This document shows, piece by piece, positions 33,001-43,521 of a DNA stretch of 64,000 nt (its first letter is position 1; every line of letters starts with the position of its first letter). Position numbers and translations under genes: made by a program. Source of the DNA: Neoceratodus forsteri (lineage: Eukaryota; Chordata; Ceratodontiformes; Ceratodontidae); contig CM057459.1 in the NCBI GenBank assembly GCA_016271365.2, positions 488,945,501 through 489,009,500 of the forward strand, read 5' to 3'. The notes below the pieces were generated by a model that was not told where the DNA came from, did no database searches, and saw only the letters and a list, made by a program, of their open reading frames with translations.

Positions 33001-33539
33001 CCCCTTAAAAAAGACCAGAGTTTGCGGTAACCATCTCCCCAGGTAACCCTGGAACTACTAACCTGTCAAAGGGTATGTGACTTAGTTGGAAGAAATATAA
33101 GACCACTAGCCTCCAGGTGACCTCTGCTATCGTCACTTGAAACTCCTGTACAAAAGCCATTAGAAGTTGCTAAGGCCGAACACTTCCACATAAATGTTAG
33201 CACTAATATAAATAATCCTTCCAAATTCTGGAAAATGGTAAATTCCCTCTTCTCCCCCCCTCATCCACCAACCCCTATCACAAAACATTGACGACTGTCT
33301 CACTGCTGACCATGCATCCATTGCTGGGATATTTAACTCCTATTTTACATCCTGCGTCGTAGTTCTCCTGTCATTCCTCCCCCCGCTTTCATCTATCCTG
33401 TCTGCAAAAATACAACTAATAATCACCCTCATCCTGGTGCTTCCCTGTTTAGCTTTGCTAATGTCTCCCAAACTGCTACCCTAAATGCCCTCCTGTCCCT
33501 TAACCCCTCTAAATGTTGCTTCCCTGATGGCCTTGAGCC

Positions 33540-34919
33540 TAAACTTCTCTATCTCTCTGCTCCAGCAATTGCACGTCCACTGTCCACACTCCTAAACCTT
33601 TCCTTCTCTACAGCCACTGTCCCAACCACCTGGAGGCACGCCATTGTTTTACCCCTTCCTAAGGGAGGCAATCCTTCCTCCCTGGGAAATTATCAGCCCA
33701 TCTCCCTTCTTCCCACTCTTGCCAAACTACGAGAACATTTGGTTCTCTTCCAATTCTCCTCCTTCCTCCATGACACCTCTTTATTCACCCGATTCCAATC
33801 TGGTTTTCAGAAGAATCACTCCACCACCACCTCCCTTCTATGACTCACTGACTCCACCCTCTCAGGGATGGACAGGGGTCAAGTTACCTCTGCCATCTTC
33901 ATTGACCTTGCCAAGACTTTCAACATGGTCTCCCACTCCCTCTTCCTTGACAACCTTACTTCAGTCGGCCATTCTGACTCAGCCACTAACTGATTCAGGG
34001 CCTATCTTGCAGGAAGGATACAATCAGTATGCATTGCTGACTCCATCTCCCTCCCTTAACTATCAACACTGGAGTCCCCCAGGGCTCAGTGCTTGGCCCT
34101 CTGCTCCTTTCCATCTTCCAAAATGATCTACCATCTATCTGCACCTCATCTTCCATCCACATGTATGCAAACAATACTGTCCTTTTTGCTTCTGGCAAAT
34201 TCCCATCTGATGTTGCAGCCAGACTTCAGCTTGACTTCAGTAAGCTTCATCACTGGCTCAGCTCTCACCATCTATTCCTAAGTGCCAAGAAGACTGTCTC
34301 CATGACCTTCAGCACAGGACAGAGACTCTTGAGGCTACCAGCCATGCCCTCCTTCCACACCCTTGATGGGACAATCCTTGAGGACACATCCTCTTTTAGA
34401 TACCTTGGGGTCTGGCTTTACCAACACTTCAGCTTCTCTGGACATATTGATGCCATCTTAAAAAACTGCACCTCAAGCTTGGTGCCCTTTATAGGAACCA
34501 TAGCTGCATTCTGCTAGTGGCTAGGCATGAACTTGTCCAGACGATGATTCTCCCATTTTCAACTATTGCGATGTGGCCTACAGTGCTGCTCCCATCTCCT
34601 CATTAACTGGATTGGACACCCTCTTTAACTCCTTAGTCCTTCTGTCACTTTGCCCTTGATGCCCCTCACCTTACACCACTATGCCCTATATTGCTCATTG
34701 TCCTTCCCTTCTCTTGCAAATAAGTGCCTCTCACGCTGTGCCAAATTTATCACCAAATACTGGTTTGAAACCCTCCCACCCTTTCTATCCTCCTCTTTAT
34801 CTATCCCTTCTCCCCCCTCTCACTCCCTTAGATCCATTGATGCTCACACACTAGCAGTCCCCCGCTGTCTCACAAATGCTGGGCAAAATGCATTCTTGAA
34901 TAGATTGCAAAGCTTTTGA
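33540..34919 (+). pseudogene. L2 reverse transcriptase remnant
   Basis: RT blocks in several frames: TTWRHAIVLPLPKGG (about 33625-33665), FQSGFQKNHSTTTSLL (33795-33840), FIDLAKTFNMVSHSLFL (33900-33945), GVPQGSVLGPLLLSIFQNDL (34075-34130), and YANNTVLFASG at 34164-34190. The last replaces the catalytic Asp pair (YADD) with Asn-Asn. The C-terminal SFRYLGVWLYQHFSFSGHID follows. Dead by active-site change and by frameshifts. Confidence 0.75.
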
Positions 34920-35491
34920 ACTGTCTCCCACACCAAATTCATCACTCCTCCTCCTCAGCCTCCTTATCCACTACCCTTAACAACTTCTTAATGACTAACT
35001 TCACCTGCTCCTAATCTTTCCCCTCAAACCCCAATCTGCTAATCTCCCTCCCCCTCTCTCCCTACCCTTATGACCTCTACAATGTCCTCTGCTATGCTCT
35101 CTCTTCTTCCATAGCACTTAATGCTTGCTCTACCCTGCTTGGCTACCCCGTATAATTTAAGACTTCAACAAATGTATCGTATGACTGTTGTCTGCCTAGG
35201 TTAATCTGTTGCCACTCTTGTAACCCCATGCATCACTCCAGTCATTGTATTCTCTGTAATTATAACCGTTTTACCACAATTGTGTCGAATCTGCTACCAT
35301 CTGCTGAGTACTTCATCCGTTTGTACCATAACATATTGTCTTCATGTACCTTTGTCATGTTGCTGAAAACTGTATTTGTGTATTGCTTTTTCTTCCTCCT
35401 CCCCTTCCCCGGGGATGCACCATGAGATGAGCAACTTGTATGCTCAGTGTGCCCTTCCTGGTGAAACTTTACAATAAATAAATAAAGCTCT

Positions 35492-36330
35492 GTTTTCCTT
35501 CTTGGCTCTATTTTGAACAATAAATACTGTAGGTGTGGGCTCTTGAAGACTAGGATATACTATTTGGAAAACATTCCAGCAGGTAAATGTTCTAGGGCAT
35601 ATCATCCTTCTCCAACAACTTATCTATCACATTTATGGAGTTCCTCAGCTGAGCCCTTACTGACTAAAATTCACAGGAAGAACCACTCATCATGATATAT
35701 GGGTCAGGTTTGCATGCATCCTCCTGTATACCACTCTGAATTGGCTGAAACATGGTGCAACAATGCAGTGTGCATCTTACTTCTTTCCAGTGGTCTTGTA
35801 GGGTCAGAGGACTTCCTGTACTGTAGCATTTCAGAAGCTATGTGTGTTTACATCTTGTCCCCATTGTGATGTGAAACTCAAGATGCTACTTTTTATACCC
35901 CCCAATGAATTGTTATGCTGTGCCCTGACCCTTCTGCTTGCACTGGGGCCATGGCAATGTCCACTGTTGTGTGAATTTTACCTGGTTTCTTGTCAGGGGG
36001 CCCCAGTAGGAGTCAGCAGCAGAGACAGTCTCCCCACAATTGTGTATCTCCAGGAATACTTCTGTGTGCACTCATGTGAAGGGTGCTTCAGCACAGGGCT
36101 GTCTGTTACTGACCCTACTACTTGCTCTGGGTATAAGGAGTACTTCACATGTGCTAAATTATGCTCTCCTCTCTCAATCCAAGGACCACACAGAAGTCTT
36201 GAGGCTGGGATTATGGGAATCTGGTAGCAGTATATCAGCTGCAATGATGAAAGTGTCCACCCACCCTAAAGTTACTACTGCAGTACATCTTGCTACGTCT
36301 TGCTCCCCATGCAAGTAGTCTCAGGAATTA
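35492..36330 (-). mobile_element. gypsy-type LTR-like repeat, right part
   Basis: It aligns in order with 45200-46100: TTCTAGGGCATATCATCCTT against TTCTAGGGCATATTATCATC; CTCCAACAACTT in both; AAAATTCACAGGAAGAACCA against GAAATTCACAGGGAAACCAT; TAGGGTCAGAGGACTTCCTG against TGGGTCAGAGGGCTTCTTAT; CAATGTCCACTG in both. With 32160-32431 it forms the left candidate LTR, split by the L2. An LTR identity is inferred from pairing and from the gypsy pol between the two copies. Confidence 0.6.
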
Positions 36331-36552
36331 GGGACTAGGTGGCAGTGAAGACAGTCCTACTGCCAGCTGGGGGATGTCCATGGAGCCCATCAGGTAGGGT
36401 CTTAACTTGGGAGGCTATGTACTTCCCTTGCAAAATAACTGACACCCCCATCAAGGCACTGTCCGTAATATCCCAGAGTCCTAGGTGTTAGTAATGGCAG
36501 AATAGAATAATGAATACATACTGGACATGCATAACTAGTACTGTACTAAATA

Positions 36553-36554
<2 letters not shown>

Positions 36555-36589
<35 letters not shown>
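36555..36589. repeat. (TA)n microsatellite
   Basis: An uninterrupted run of about 17 TA dinucleotides. A minus-strand open frame across it (85 codons) is an artefact of the repeat. Confidence 0.9.
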
Positions 36590-36590
<1 letters not shown>

Positions 36591-36779
36591 CACATTGAAT
36601 TACAGTCTAAACAGGCAAAGGTTTCCTTCTGCATGATGCTTAAGCATTTACAACAGAAAATGCATAACCTGTGCCTGCACAGTAAACTAGGGTGAGTCAA
36701 CACAATGATGGAATGGGTTAGGGGCATCACACTTTTATGGACCACATGAATAAACGTGGCAGTATAGAGGGAGTGTATA

Positions 36780-37640
36780 GAATAGTTTCATGGGTGGTTC
36801 ATTTTGTCATCTAGAATATCTGGGTGAAACTGTTTCTTCCTCAAAAAGTGCCTGATCAATTTCAGCTTGTACCTCTTTGTCCAACACAGCAGTGCTGCCA
36901 GGAGTGACAGCATTTTCATCAGGTTCTGAAACAGATTCCTCCAATTAGGGCTCCATAGTATACCTGTAGGTGATTAATTTGGGATTCCAACTAGCTGTTC
37001 CTCAGGTAAAAATTGAGCTACTTTAGGGTCAAAGGCATGGGTTGTCACTTGGCATTGGTTCTAGAGGTGGAGGTCTAGCTGCTGGTGGAGTCTCAGATCT
37101 ATGCCATTCCAGTGTTGACAGAGGAGTAGCTTGTGGTCATGTTAACATTAGGTGTCATCACTGTACTATATCATCCTCATTGAAACTATCCAGAGGTGGT
37201 AGCTGTATAGGTACAAAGTCACGGACTGATGTTTTGGGATTGGATTTTGTAGAGTCCAGGAGCTTTTTGTGACTGTCGCTCTGGGGTCTGCTCCAAGAAG
37301 GATGGGGATTGTGCACTTCTTTCCCATGAACCAACTATCCTACAGTATGTGCAATAGGTGAACCTGATGTATAGCCCTGATCAGTTTCTTACCTTGCCCT
37401 CTGTTGGGCCCTGTAGGCAGGCAGGTCAGGCAATTGTTTCACTATGACATAGGACTCAACAGCACAGTAGTATGTGATCCTGTGCTCTCCTTTGCATCCT
37501 AAATTCTTCAGAAGCACCCAGTCTCCCACTCATAACACTTTGTGATGTACATATTGGTCATACAGTGGAGCCCATTTGAATGCCATGCAGTTTGATAGAT
37601 TTCTGCTTGACATGACAAAAGAGATTATCTACCTACAGTA
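36780..37640 (-). pseudogene. gypsy integrase C-terminus and acidic tail
   Basis: Read on the minus strand. VGDWVLLKNLGCKGEHRI (about 37480-37535) followed by VESYVIVKQLPDLPAY (about 37425-37475) matches the C-terminal module of Gmr1-like Ty3/gypsy integrases, which contact the viral-type DNA ends. The following stretch to about 36780 is Pro- and acidic-rich (QLPPLDSFNEDDIVQ and similar), as in the tail of such polyproteins. Several stops are present. It is separated from the integrase core by later insertions. Confidence 0.65.
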
Positions 37641-37739
37641 ATTCAGCTACAGAATTCTGCAGTATTGCATGCACAGTTCCAAGAGTCAGTACTCCAGTCA
37701 AATAGCCACACAGTAAGCCAAAAGCATATATGACATACA

Positions 37740-37868
37740 TCAAAGCTGAAGATTTATTGTGGCAAACACCAAAGCAAACTAACGCCAGCTACCCCAACGC
37801 TTCAGCAAACATGCCTTCATCAGGCAGTGTGGCTAGAACAGAACAATTGCCACTTTCATAGCCCCAAA
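37740..37868 (-). repeat. 3' end of an unidentified repeat, hammerhead-like box
   Basis: The minus strand reads GCCTGATGAAGGCATGTTTG then CTGAAGCGTTGGGGTAGC, and ends with CACAATAAATCTTCAGC, which includes an AATAAA. The CTGATGA and GAA boxes around a short hairpin resemble a hammerhead ribozyme core, but the second box reads GAAGC, not GAAAC. The arrangement also resembles the arms of the palindrome at 17.4 kb. The family is unknown to me. Confidence 0.4.
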
Positions 37869-38155
37869 TCAAATTGATAATAGATACATAGATACATAGA
37901 TGTTGTTGGCAGATAAGGGCCTTGTGGCCCATCCAGTCTGCCCTATCTTTCTAATGCTTAAGGTACCCTAGATGCCACAGGTTCCCCCTCTTTCACTCCA
38001 GCTTGATAATTCCCATGTGCCTATCCCACATATTTTTGTAACCCTGAGCCGTGGCCACCCCCACCACTTCCTGGGGGAGACTGTTCCATCTCTCTACCGC
38101 CCTTTCAATGAAGTAGAATTTCCTCAAGTTCCCACTACATTTTCCCCTTTTAGTC

Positions 38156-38383
38156 TCACGCTGTGCCCCTTGTTCTGCTATTTCCCTTCATGTGAAAGAT
38201 GCTCCCCTTTGGTACCCTGTCGATCCCCTTTAGATACTTCAAGGTCTCTATCAAGTCCACCCTCTCTCTCCTTTTCTCCAGGGAGTACATATTGAGAGCT
38301 GTGAGTCTCTCCTCATATGACTTATGCTGCATCCTGGACACCATTTTTGACACCCTTCTCTGTACTGTCTCCATCCTGTCTAC
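38156..38383 (-). pseudogene. CR1 ORF2 C-terminal continuation
   Basis: In frame with the upstream 310-codon block after one stop. It reads METVQRRVSKMVSRMQHKSY, EERLTALNMYSLEKRRERVD, LIETLKYLKGIDRVPKGSIF and ends SRTRGTA, where a frameshift leads into the conserved FIERAV...WNSLPQEV region (about 38070-38120, read in reverse). Confidence 0.8.
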
Positions 38384-39316
38384 TTATTTTGGGAGATGGG
38401 GCCTAAATAACTGAACACAGTACTCCAGATGAGGCCTTACTAGGGAGCTGTACAATGGTACCACCACTTCCCTCCTTCTACTTGTTATATGCCTCCCTAT
38501 GCACCCTAGTATTCTGTTAGCCTTTCCGACTGCTTTACCGCACTGTTTAGCCACTTTGAAGTTGTCTTCTGTGACTACCCCTAGATCCCTTTCCTCTGTG
38601 GTGCCCTCCAGTGTTACCCCATCTAGTTCATACTTTGCCCTAGGACTCCCTCTTCCTAGGTGCATAATCTTGCACTTTTTTGCATTGAAACCCAGCTGCC
38701 ATTCCTTGGACCAGTTTTCTAGCCTCTTTAGATCTTTTCTCATTTTTTCTAAACCTTCCTGTGTATCTACCCTGTTACAAAGCTTTGTATCATCCACAAA
38801 CAGGCTAACCCTGCCTTCTAGACCCTCTGCAATATCACTTATGAAGACATTGAAGAGCACTGGTCCCAGCACTGATCTCTGGGGTACACCACTTGTTACC
38901 CATCCCTTCTGTGAGCTAACCCCATTTACCACCACTCTTTGTGTCCTGCTACATAACCAGTTTCTAACCCATGTGACCACCTCTGTCCCCACCCCCAGAT
39001 TTGCCAGCTTATGAATTAGTCTCCTGTGTGGGACTGTGTCAAAGGCTTTCCTGAAGTCCAGATAGGCCACATCTACCACTCTGCCCTGACCTATCTCCTT
39101 TGTCACCCACTCAAAGAAATCAATCAAGTTGGTCTGGCATAACCTTCCTGCCATGAATCCATGTTGCCTTGGGTCCAGCAGCCCCTTTGTCTCTGGGTAG
39201 TCCACTAGCCTTTCCTTAAGCAGGGTTTCCATCATTTTACCCACTATCGAGGTCAAACTGACCGGGCGGTAGTTTCCTGCCTTCCCCTTGCTACCACTTT
39301 TGTGCAGGGGTACCAC
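38384..39316 (-). pseudogene. CR1 ORF2, RT palm to C-terminus (310 codons open)
   Basis: A 310-codon open frame: [123 protein letters not shown] and RPHLEYCVQLFRPHLPK. Differences from the family: FVDD for FADD and GVPQRS for GVPQGS. The stop after LPK (TAA) is in frame with the next open block (38156-38374), so a single nonsense change separates them. The 5' end is absent by truncation. Confidence 0.85.
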
Positions 39317-39599
39317 TAATATGTGAAATATACAAAAATAAGTGACAAATAAAATTAAACACTTCCCATGGTTTCAGACTCATTTACATTCATAGTATGT
39401 CATTTTATTTTGTTTCATACCTCAAATGATACTGGAGATATATTTTAAAGATATTAATGCGTACACTGATTTTAATAAAGTATAGTTCCAATATGCACTT
39501 ATACTTCCAGTTAGATCTTACATCATGTATGTGTGCAATGCTCCAAACACAAATAAAACTTCCAGTATTAGTGAAGAGCCAAGGCAGCTCAAGAAAGAA

Positions 39600-39800
39600 A
39601 ACAACACTAGGTATTTCAGTACTTCATTTAATGTGGGGACTGGGGCTGGAAAGTCATTTGACAGGAGATTGGGGATTGGGGAGGGGGGGCCACTTGAGTA
39701 CCAGGGAAGGGGTGTGAGTACTTAATACTGATGTAATGGGAGATCAGGGATTGGGGGGGCCACTAGACCACCAGTATGGGTGTTTTTCTTCAATATTAAG
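39600..39800. repeat. foldback-family arm fragment
   Basis: Two tandem units with GGGGGGCCACTTGAGTACCAG (start near 39686) and GGGGGGCCACTAGACCACCA (near 39754). They match the arm repeats of the foldback elements at 12.8-14.2 and 47.4-48.6 kb. No ends or opposing arm are visible. Confidence 0.55.
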
Positions 39801-40365
39801 ACGGCCAACATCTAGACTGTGGATGGGGAACCGCGGCACATTGCCGCAAACATGACAACTCCCCCAGAGGAAAGATTTCTAAGTACCCTTAGACCAGCCC
39901 TGGCTGGTCTAAAGTTTCTCCCGCTGGGAGAGCTCTGAGAATTGTGCATTAGGGGATACAGCAGCCTGTGTCTGCCACAAGCTCCCTAACACCATGCTGC
40001 AGTTGATTTTTGGACACGCTGGTGGTGCAAGACCCATTTGAGGTGGACAGCCTGTGGTTCACACAGGCTGCAATTGAGAATCACTCCTGGTGCATCTTTT
40101 GGTGCAAGGGACACTTTGTTCCATTCTTTGTGGCTCAAGCCCCTTGTGCCATGTTGGGAGCTTTGAGAATCGAGCCCCATATATATATATTATCCCCATA
40201 CATGTATACATGCCAGTAAAGATAAGCTAGGTACATTTAGACAGACCCCCTTCCCCCAATTACATTACATTGCCCATAGAACGCCTGCAGGCCCTTTCCC
40301 AACCTTGAGTCATAAAACTGCTGATTTTAGGGGCTGGACTACAGCACTCCATGACCACATGTGAG
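39801..40365. repeat. short palindromes, unassigned
   Basis: It holds TTAGACCAGCC at 39889-39899 against GGCTGGTCTAA at 39902-39912 (perfect 11-bp stem, 2-base loop), and a CAGCCTGTG/CACAGGCTG pair near 40048-40070. GAGAATCGAGCCCC precedes an (AT)n run at about 40175-40190. It looks like MITE-type debris. No genes. Confidence 0.45.
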
Positions 40366-42765
40366 TAGAGATGGGCAAGTGGCCCCAATCCGCTCAGCAG
40401 TGGGACCACGGAGTGAAAGGCGGTCATGGTGCTCACTGGCAGCATTATAATGGTACGTGAAGTCCATTGAAAACAATACTTCACGTTCACTATTCCCAAA
40501 TCACTACTCCACCAATTCTTAGGTGAGTACATTGAAAACATGTATTAGCCTCACTTCCTGCTGTTTACGCCTCCAAAGGTGAATTTTGCAGTGATTCATG
40601 AGATTTCGGGTCACATGGGCTCTAGATTGTTCTTCACAACCTCAGTTTGAGGTAGTGTGTGTAGGAAGCTGTAGGAGACAATCTTCTGTGAGAGCTCTCT
40701 GTGATTCGAACCTTCTAAAAGTTGTTAAAAAAGCCTTTTCGAGCAATTTTTTTTTTGCTGACACTTTAGTTCATCGATTATAGGAAACCCTCATGTGTTC
40801 ATATCATCAAGCGTTTATTGTTTGTGTGTGGATTTTGAATATTAATGTACAACATTCAGTCTGTGTACTGAGAGACAGTGGAAGTGTGCTTTGGGGGAGG
40901 GGCGTATCTGTGGTGTAGGTAGACTAACTTGGAGAAAAAGACAGTCCTTTCTGTTTTGGTGATATTTTTCTTGTATAACTGTGTTAATGTACACAGTAAT
41001 ATTTTCAATAATTCTTGCCATTTTTTTTTGCTGATTGTTGTGGTGCAGCGGTGCATAATTTTAGTTTGTTTAAAATATGTGGTTCTATTACTGAAATTTT
41101 CAATTTTGTTACGCATTACTTAGTGTGTGTGAGTATGTGTGTGATGTGAGTCATCAAATCAGACACCTTTTATTGTGCCACATAACTTCAGCAATGTGAA
41201 CCTGCTGTCCTCTGCAGCTGTGTAATTTTTGTACTTTGTGGTATCTTTCCTGGTGCTAGTACTAGTGGCTGTTACTGCAGCAGTGCAGTACACTGCCCCC
41301 CCCCTCCCGTGGCCAGCCCCAACCGGCAAAGGTATTCTTTTCCAGATTTGAATTTCTGATGGTGAGCACTGGTTACAGTAGGTGTTGCGCCTTTGCATCT
41401 GCATCTCTTCAGTGTGCAGCGCAATCTTAATCTGTCTGTGCATTTGCATCTCTTTAGGGCCCAGTCTCCATCTGTAACTTAAGTCACAGTTGTTTCTTTG
41501 GCTTCCCTTCAGAGTACTGGACAGGTGTGGTGCATAATTCAGCATGAACATTGTACTCATTAATATGCATTTTTAAGTCAGGACCATCATTAGGAGTCAC
41601 TCGTGATACAAATCACGTTCTTCGTCATCACGGTCACAAATGCAGTCACAAATCACGATTTACGATCATATCATGAATCACAACTTTAATTCTTTTTAGT
41701 AGTTACTTGGATATATTATAAGCCTGGTTTGTAGTATCTCACCATGCTTCACCACCCCACCATTGTACTCATTAATGAGTGTTTTTAAGTTGGGGAGTAT
41801 TATGCCACACCTCATCGGGGCCCGGGGAAGTACAGTCATAGGCATTTGCGTTTCTTTATCATCACGGTCACAAATGCAGTCACAAATCATGATTTTCGAT
41901 TACATCACGAATCACAACATTAATTTTTTTACTAGTTACTTGGATGTATTGTAAGCTTGTTTTGTAGTATCTCTCCAGGCTTCACCATCCCACCATTGTA
42001 CTCATTAATAAGTGTTTGTAAGTCAGGGAGTTGGACAGTGTCTGCAGTACATACACAGACTGGAAAGAAGACTGCACCCATGCAGTTTAGCACAGTATAC
42101 TTGCACTGCTCAGAATACATATGGAAGACAACAAAAAAAGGTCATAATTACATGGTGGAGGAATACATTTTATAACACAGCAAGGAAGGTGTGGGGGGCA
42201 CATGGTGTGAGGAAAAAAATCTAATGTGGGATCCCATGGTGATCAAGCAGCAGTTCCAGCATGGACATAATTTGCAACTGATGTCCCTCTATGTAAGAAA
42301 AATAAAATCTACAGAAAAAACAAATTAAGCAAAAGAGAGTACAGAAAAGATAAAAAAAATGTAGCTTTTAAAAAAACTGTTGGGTCTAAATCAAAGTATC
42401 AGCAGTCACAAAACAGACTCCTCTCTCTCTGTCTGCACAGAAGAAAGTAAAAGTGTCTGCTTGTATCACTCACTTCCTTCCTGACTAATTAAAGAGCATG
42501 TGACTTACAGCCATGAGATGTGTGGGGGGGGGGCTGCCAAATCTGAAACACCAAGTGGATCACTTAGAATCATAATGAGGAATGTGATGTCCATTAAAAA
42601 CAATGACTTCACCTTACTTCACATTGCCATTCTGCCTAAATGCAAAGTGGTAATGACAAGGCGAAGTGAGCACTTTGCATTGCCTACTCTGCATAACGGA
42701 GTGCCAATGCGAAGTGCCCACTTCACGTTCACTTCACCAAGGAATTTAAATTCACTGCATCTCTA
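40366..42765. mobile_element. hAT-like non-autonomous element, 2.4 kb
   Basis: The ends are TAGAGATGGGC at 40366 and, reversed, TAGAGATGCAG at 42765. It is flanked by CATGTGAG (40358-40365) and CATGGGAG (42766-42773), an 8-bp duplication with one mismatch. Subterminal regions share a motif (GTGAAGTCCATTGAAAACAA left, GTGATGTCCATTAAAAACAA right). It has no transposase-like open frame. The interior holds a tandem repeat. The element lies within the broken gypsy pol. Confidence 0.65.
41551..42040. repeat. tandem repeat inside hAT-like element, about 212-233-bp unit
   Basis: About 2.3 units, each starting TTGTACTCATTAAT (41551, 41763 and 41996). They share CACAAATGCAGTCACAAATC, AATCACAAC, TAGTTACTTGGAT and TTTGTAGTATCTC blocks in the same order. 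The first unit is shorter by about 20 bp. The repeated CACAAATCACGATT stretches could be transposase-binding sites, but this is inference. Confidence 0.7.
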
Positions 42766-42852
42766 CATGGGAGTTACAAGCTGGGTTTTTCGAGTAAAAT
42801 ATTTTTAAAACCACTGTATATAAAATGATAAATTGTGACTGAAAAAGATACT

Positions 42853-42964
42853 AGGGCAGACAACTACAAAGTATGAGTTGTCTGCCCCGATTGTGTCAGC
42901 AACTCTTTAAATTCTGCCTCCACATGGACTTTTCTATTAGACACACAAGTGCAGCATTTTCAGT
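42853..42964 (-). pseudogene. gypsy integrase fragment beside a hairpin
   Basis: The minus strand from 42964 reads FNRPLLKMLH, the conserved block near the end of the integrase catalytic core, and continues to about 42890. There a hairpin (GGGCAGACAACT at 42854 and AGTTGTCTGCCC at 42875) interrupts it. The missing link to the core at 43522 is the SINE; the reading resumes on its far side. Confidence 0.55.
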
Positions 42965-42981
42965 AAAGGCCTGTTGAATCA

Positions 42982-43504
42982 TGCCAGCCAGCCTGCACAG
43001 TGGTTGGATTTCCACTTGCAGCACTGGCAACCTGGGTTTGGGAATGGACCCGGACTGTCAGAGGGCCAGCCGGGGGAAAAAGGATTGAGTGTCCGATGAC
43101 TGCTCTCCTTCTCCAGGGGGGAGAGGGGTATAGTGTTCAGTTCAACATGGACACCTAGCAGTGGCTGGGTGTACCACGTGCACCAGCACCACAAGTAGGT
43201 GCTGGGGCGGGGTAGGAGCTGGACATCATTGCATGTATCTGCCCCTGCATAACTTGGCAGAAAATAATGCCAATGGCCACCCAAGATGAAGCCTGTCCTC
43301 AGCTTCAATTAGTCTCCAGGATGGCTCCTTTGACCTATCCCATCTTTGTGGCACCTTTGATGGAGGGGTGCCACACCCCGCCCTGGGGGGCAAGCCAGGG
43401 AGTATCAAGGAGCATGTCTGATGTGGAGGTGGGAGCAAGGGTCCGTGACCAGGTGGAGGTTCCAAGCGGCTGGTGGCAATAAAGCATAATACATAATATT
43501 AAAA
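42982..43504 (+). mobile_element. Leu-tRNA-like SINE, copy 4 (17-bp TSD)
   Basis: A 523-bp insert flanked by the exact 17-bp repeat AAAGGCCTGTTGAATCA at 42965-42981 and 43505-43521. It contains the family block CAACCTGGGTTTGGGAATGG and ATTGAGTGTCCGATGACTGC, with a 3' end GCAATAAAGCATAATACATA. It splits the gypsy integrase. The 17-bp duplication and A-rich end fit LINE-type target-primed insertion. Confidence 0.85.
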
Positions 43505-43521
43505 AAAGGCCTGTTGAATCA

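Larger units (their letters stand above)
32432..35485 (+). mobile_element. L2-like LINE inserted in LTR-like repeat
   Basis: A 3.05-kb plus-strand L2 relic. AGCTCT flanks it at 32426-32431 and 35486-35491, and the two outer sides together match a continuous stretch at 45.1-46.1 kb. It starts with a hydrophobic run (LIIALLLLIS) followed by GDINPNP, a 2A-like N-terminal motif. The endonuclease is internally deleted and RT is broken by many stops. The 3' end reads GTGCCCTTCCTGGTGAAACT plus AATAAATAAATAAA. Confidence 0.8.
37872..39320 (-). mobile_element. CR1 LINE, minus strand, RT to 3' end
   Basis: The best preserved CR1 coding block of the window, inserted within gypsy-derived sequence. The tail is at 37872-37900 on the plus strand (ATAGATACATAGATACATAG), and the 5' truncation lies near 39320 in the RT fingers. 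The left end of this copy abuts the hammerhead-like repeat. Confidence 0.85.

Noticed and set aside
36488..36745. Open frame with a YIYIYIYI run
   Set aside because: Encoded by the (TA)n microsatellite; a translation artefact.
38499..39014. 171-codon plus-strand frame
   Set aside because: It is the antisense shadow of the minus-strand CR1 ORF2; motifs are only present on the minus strand.
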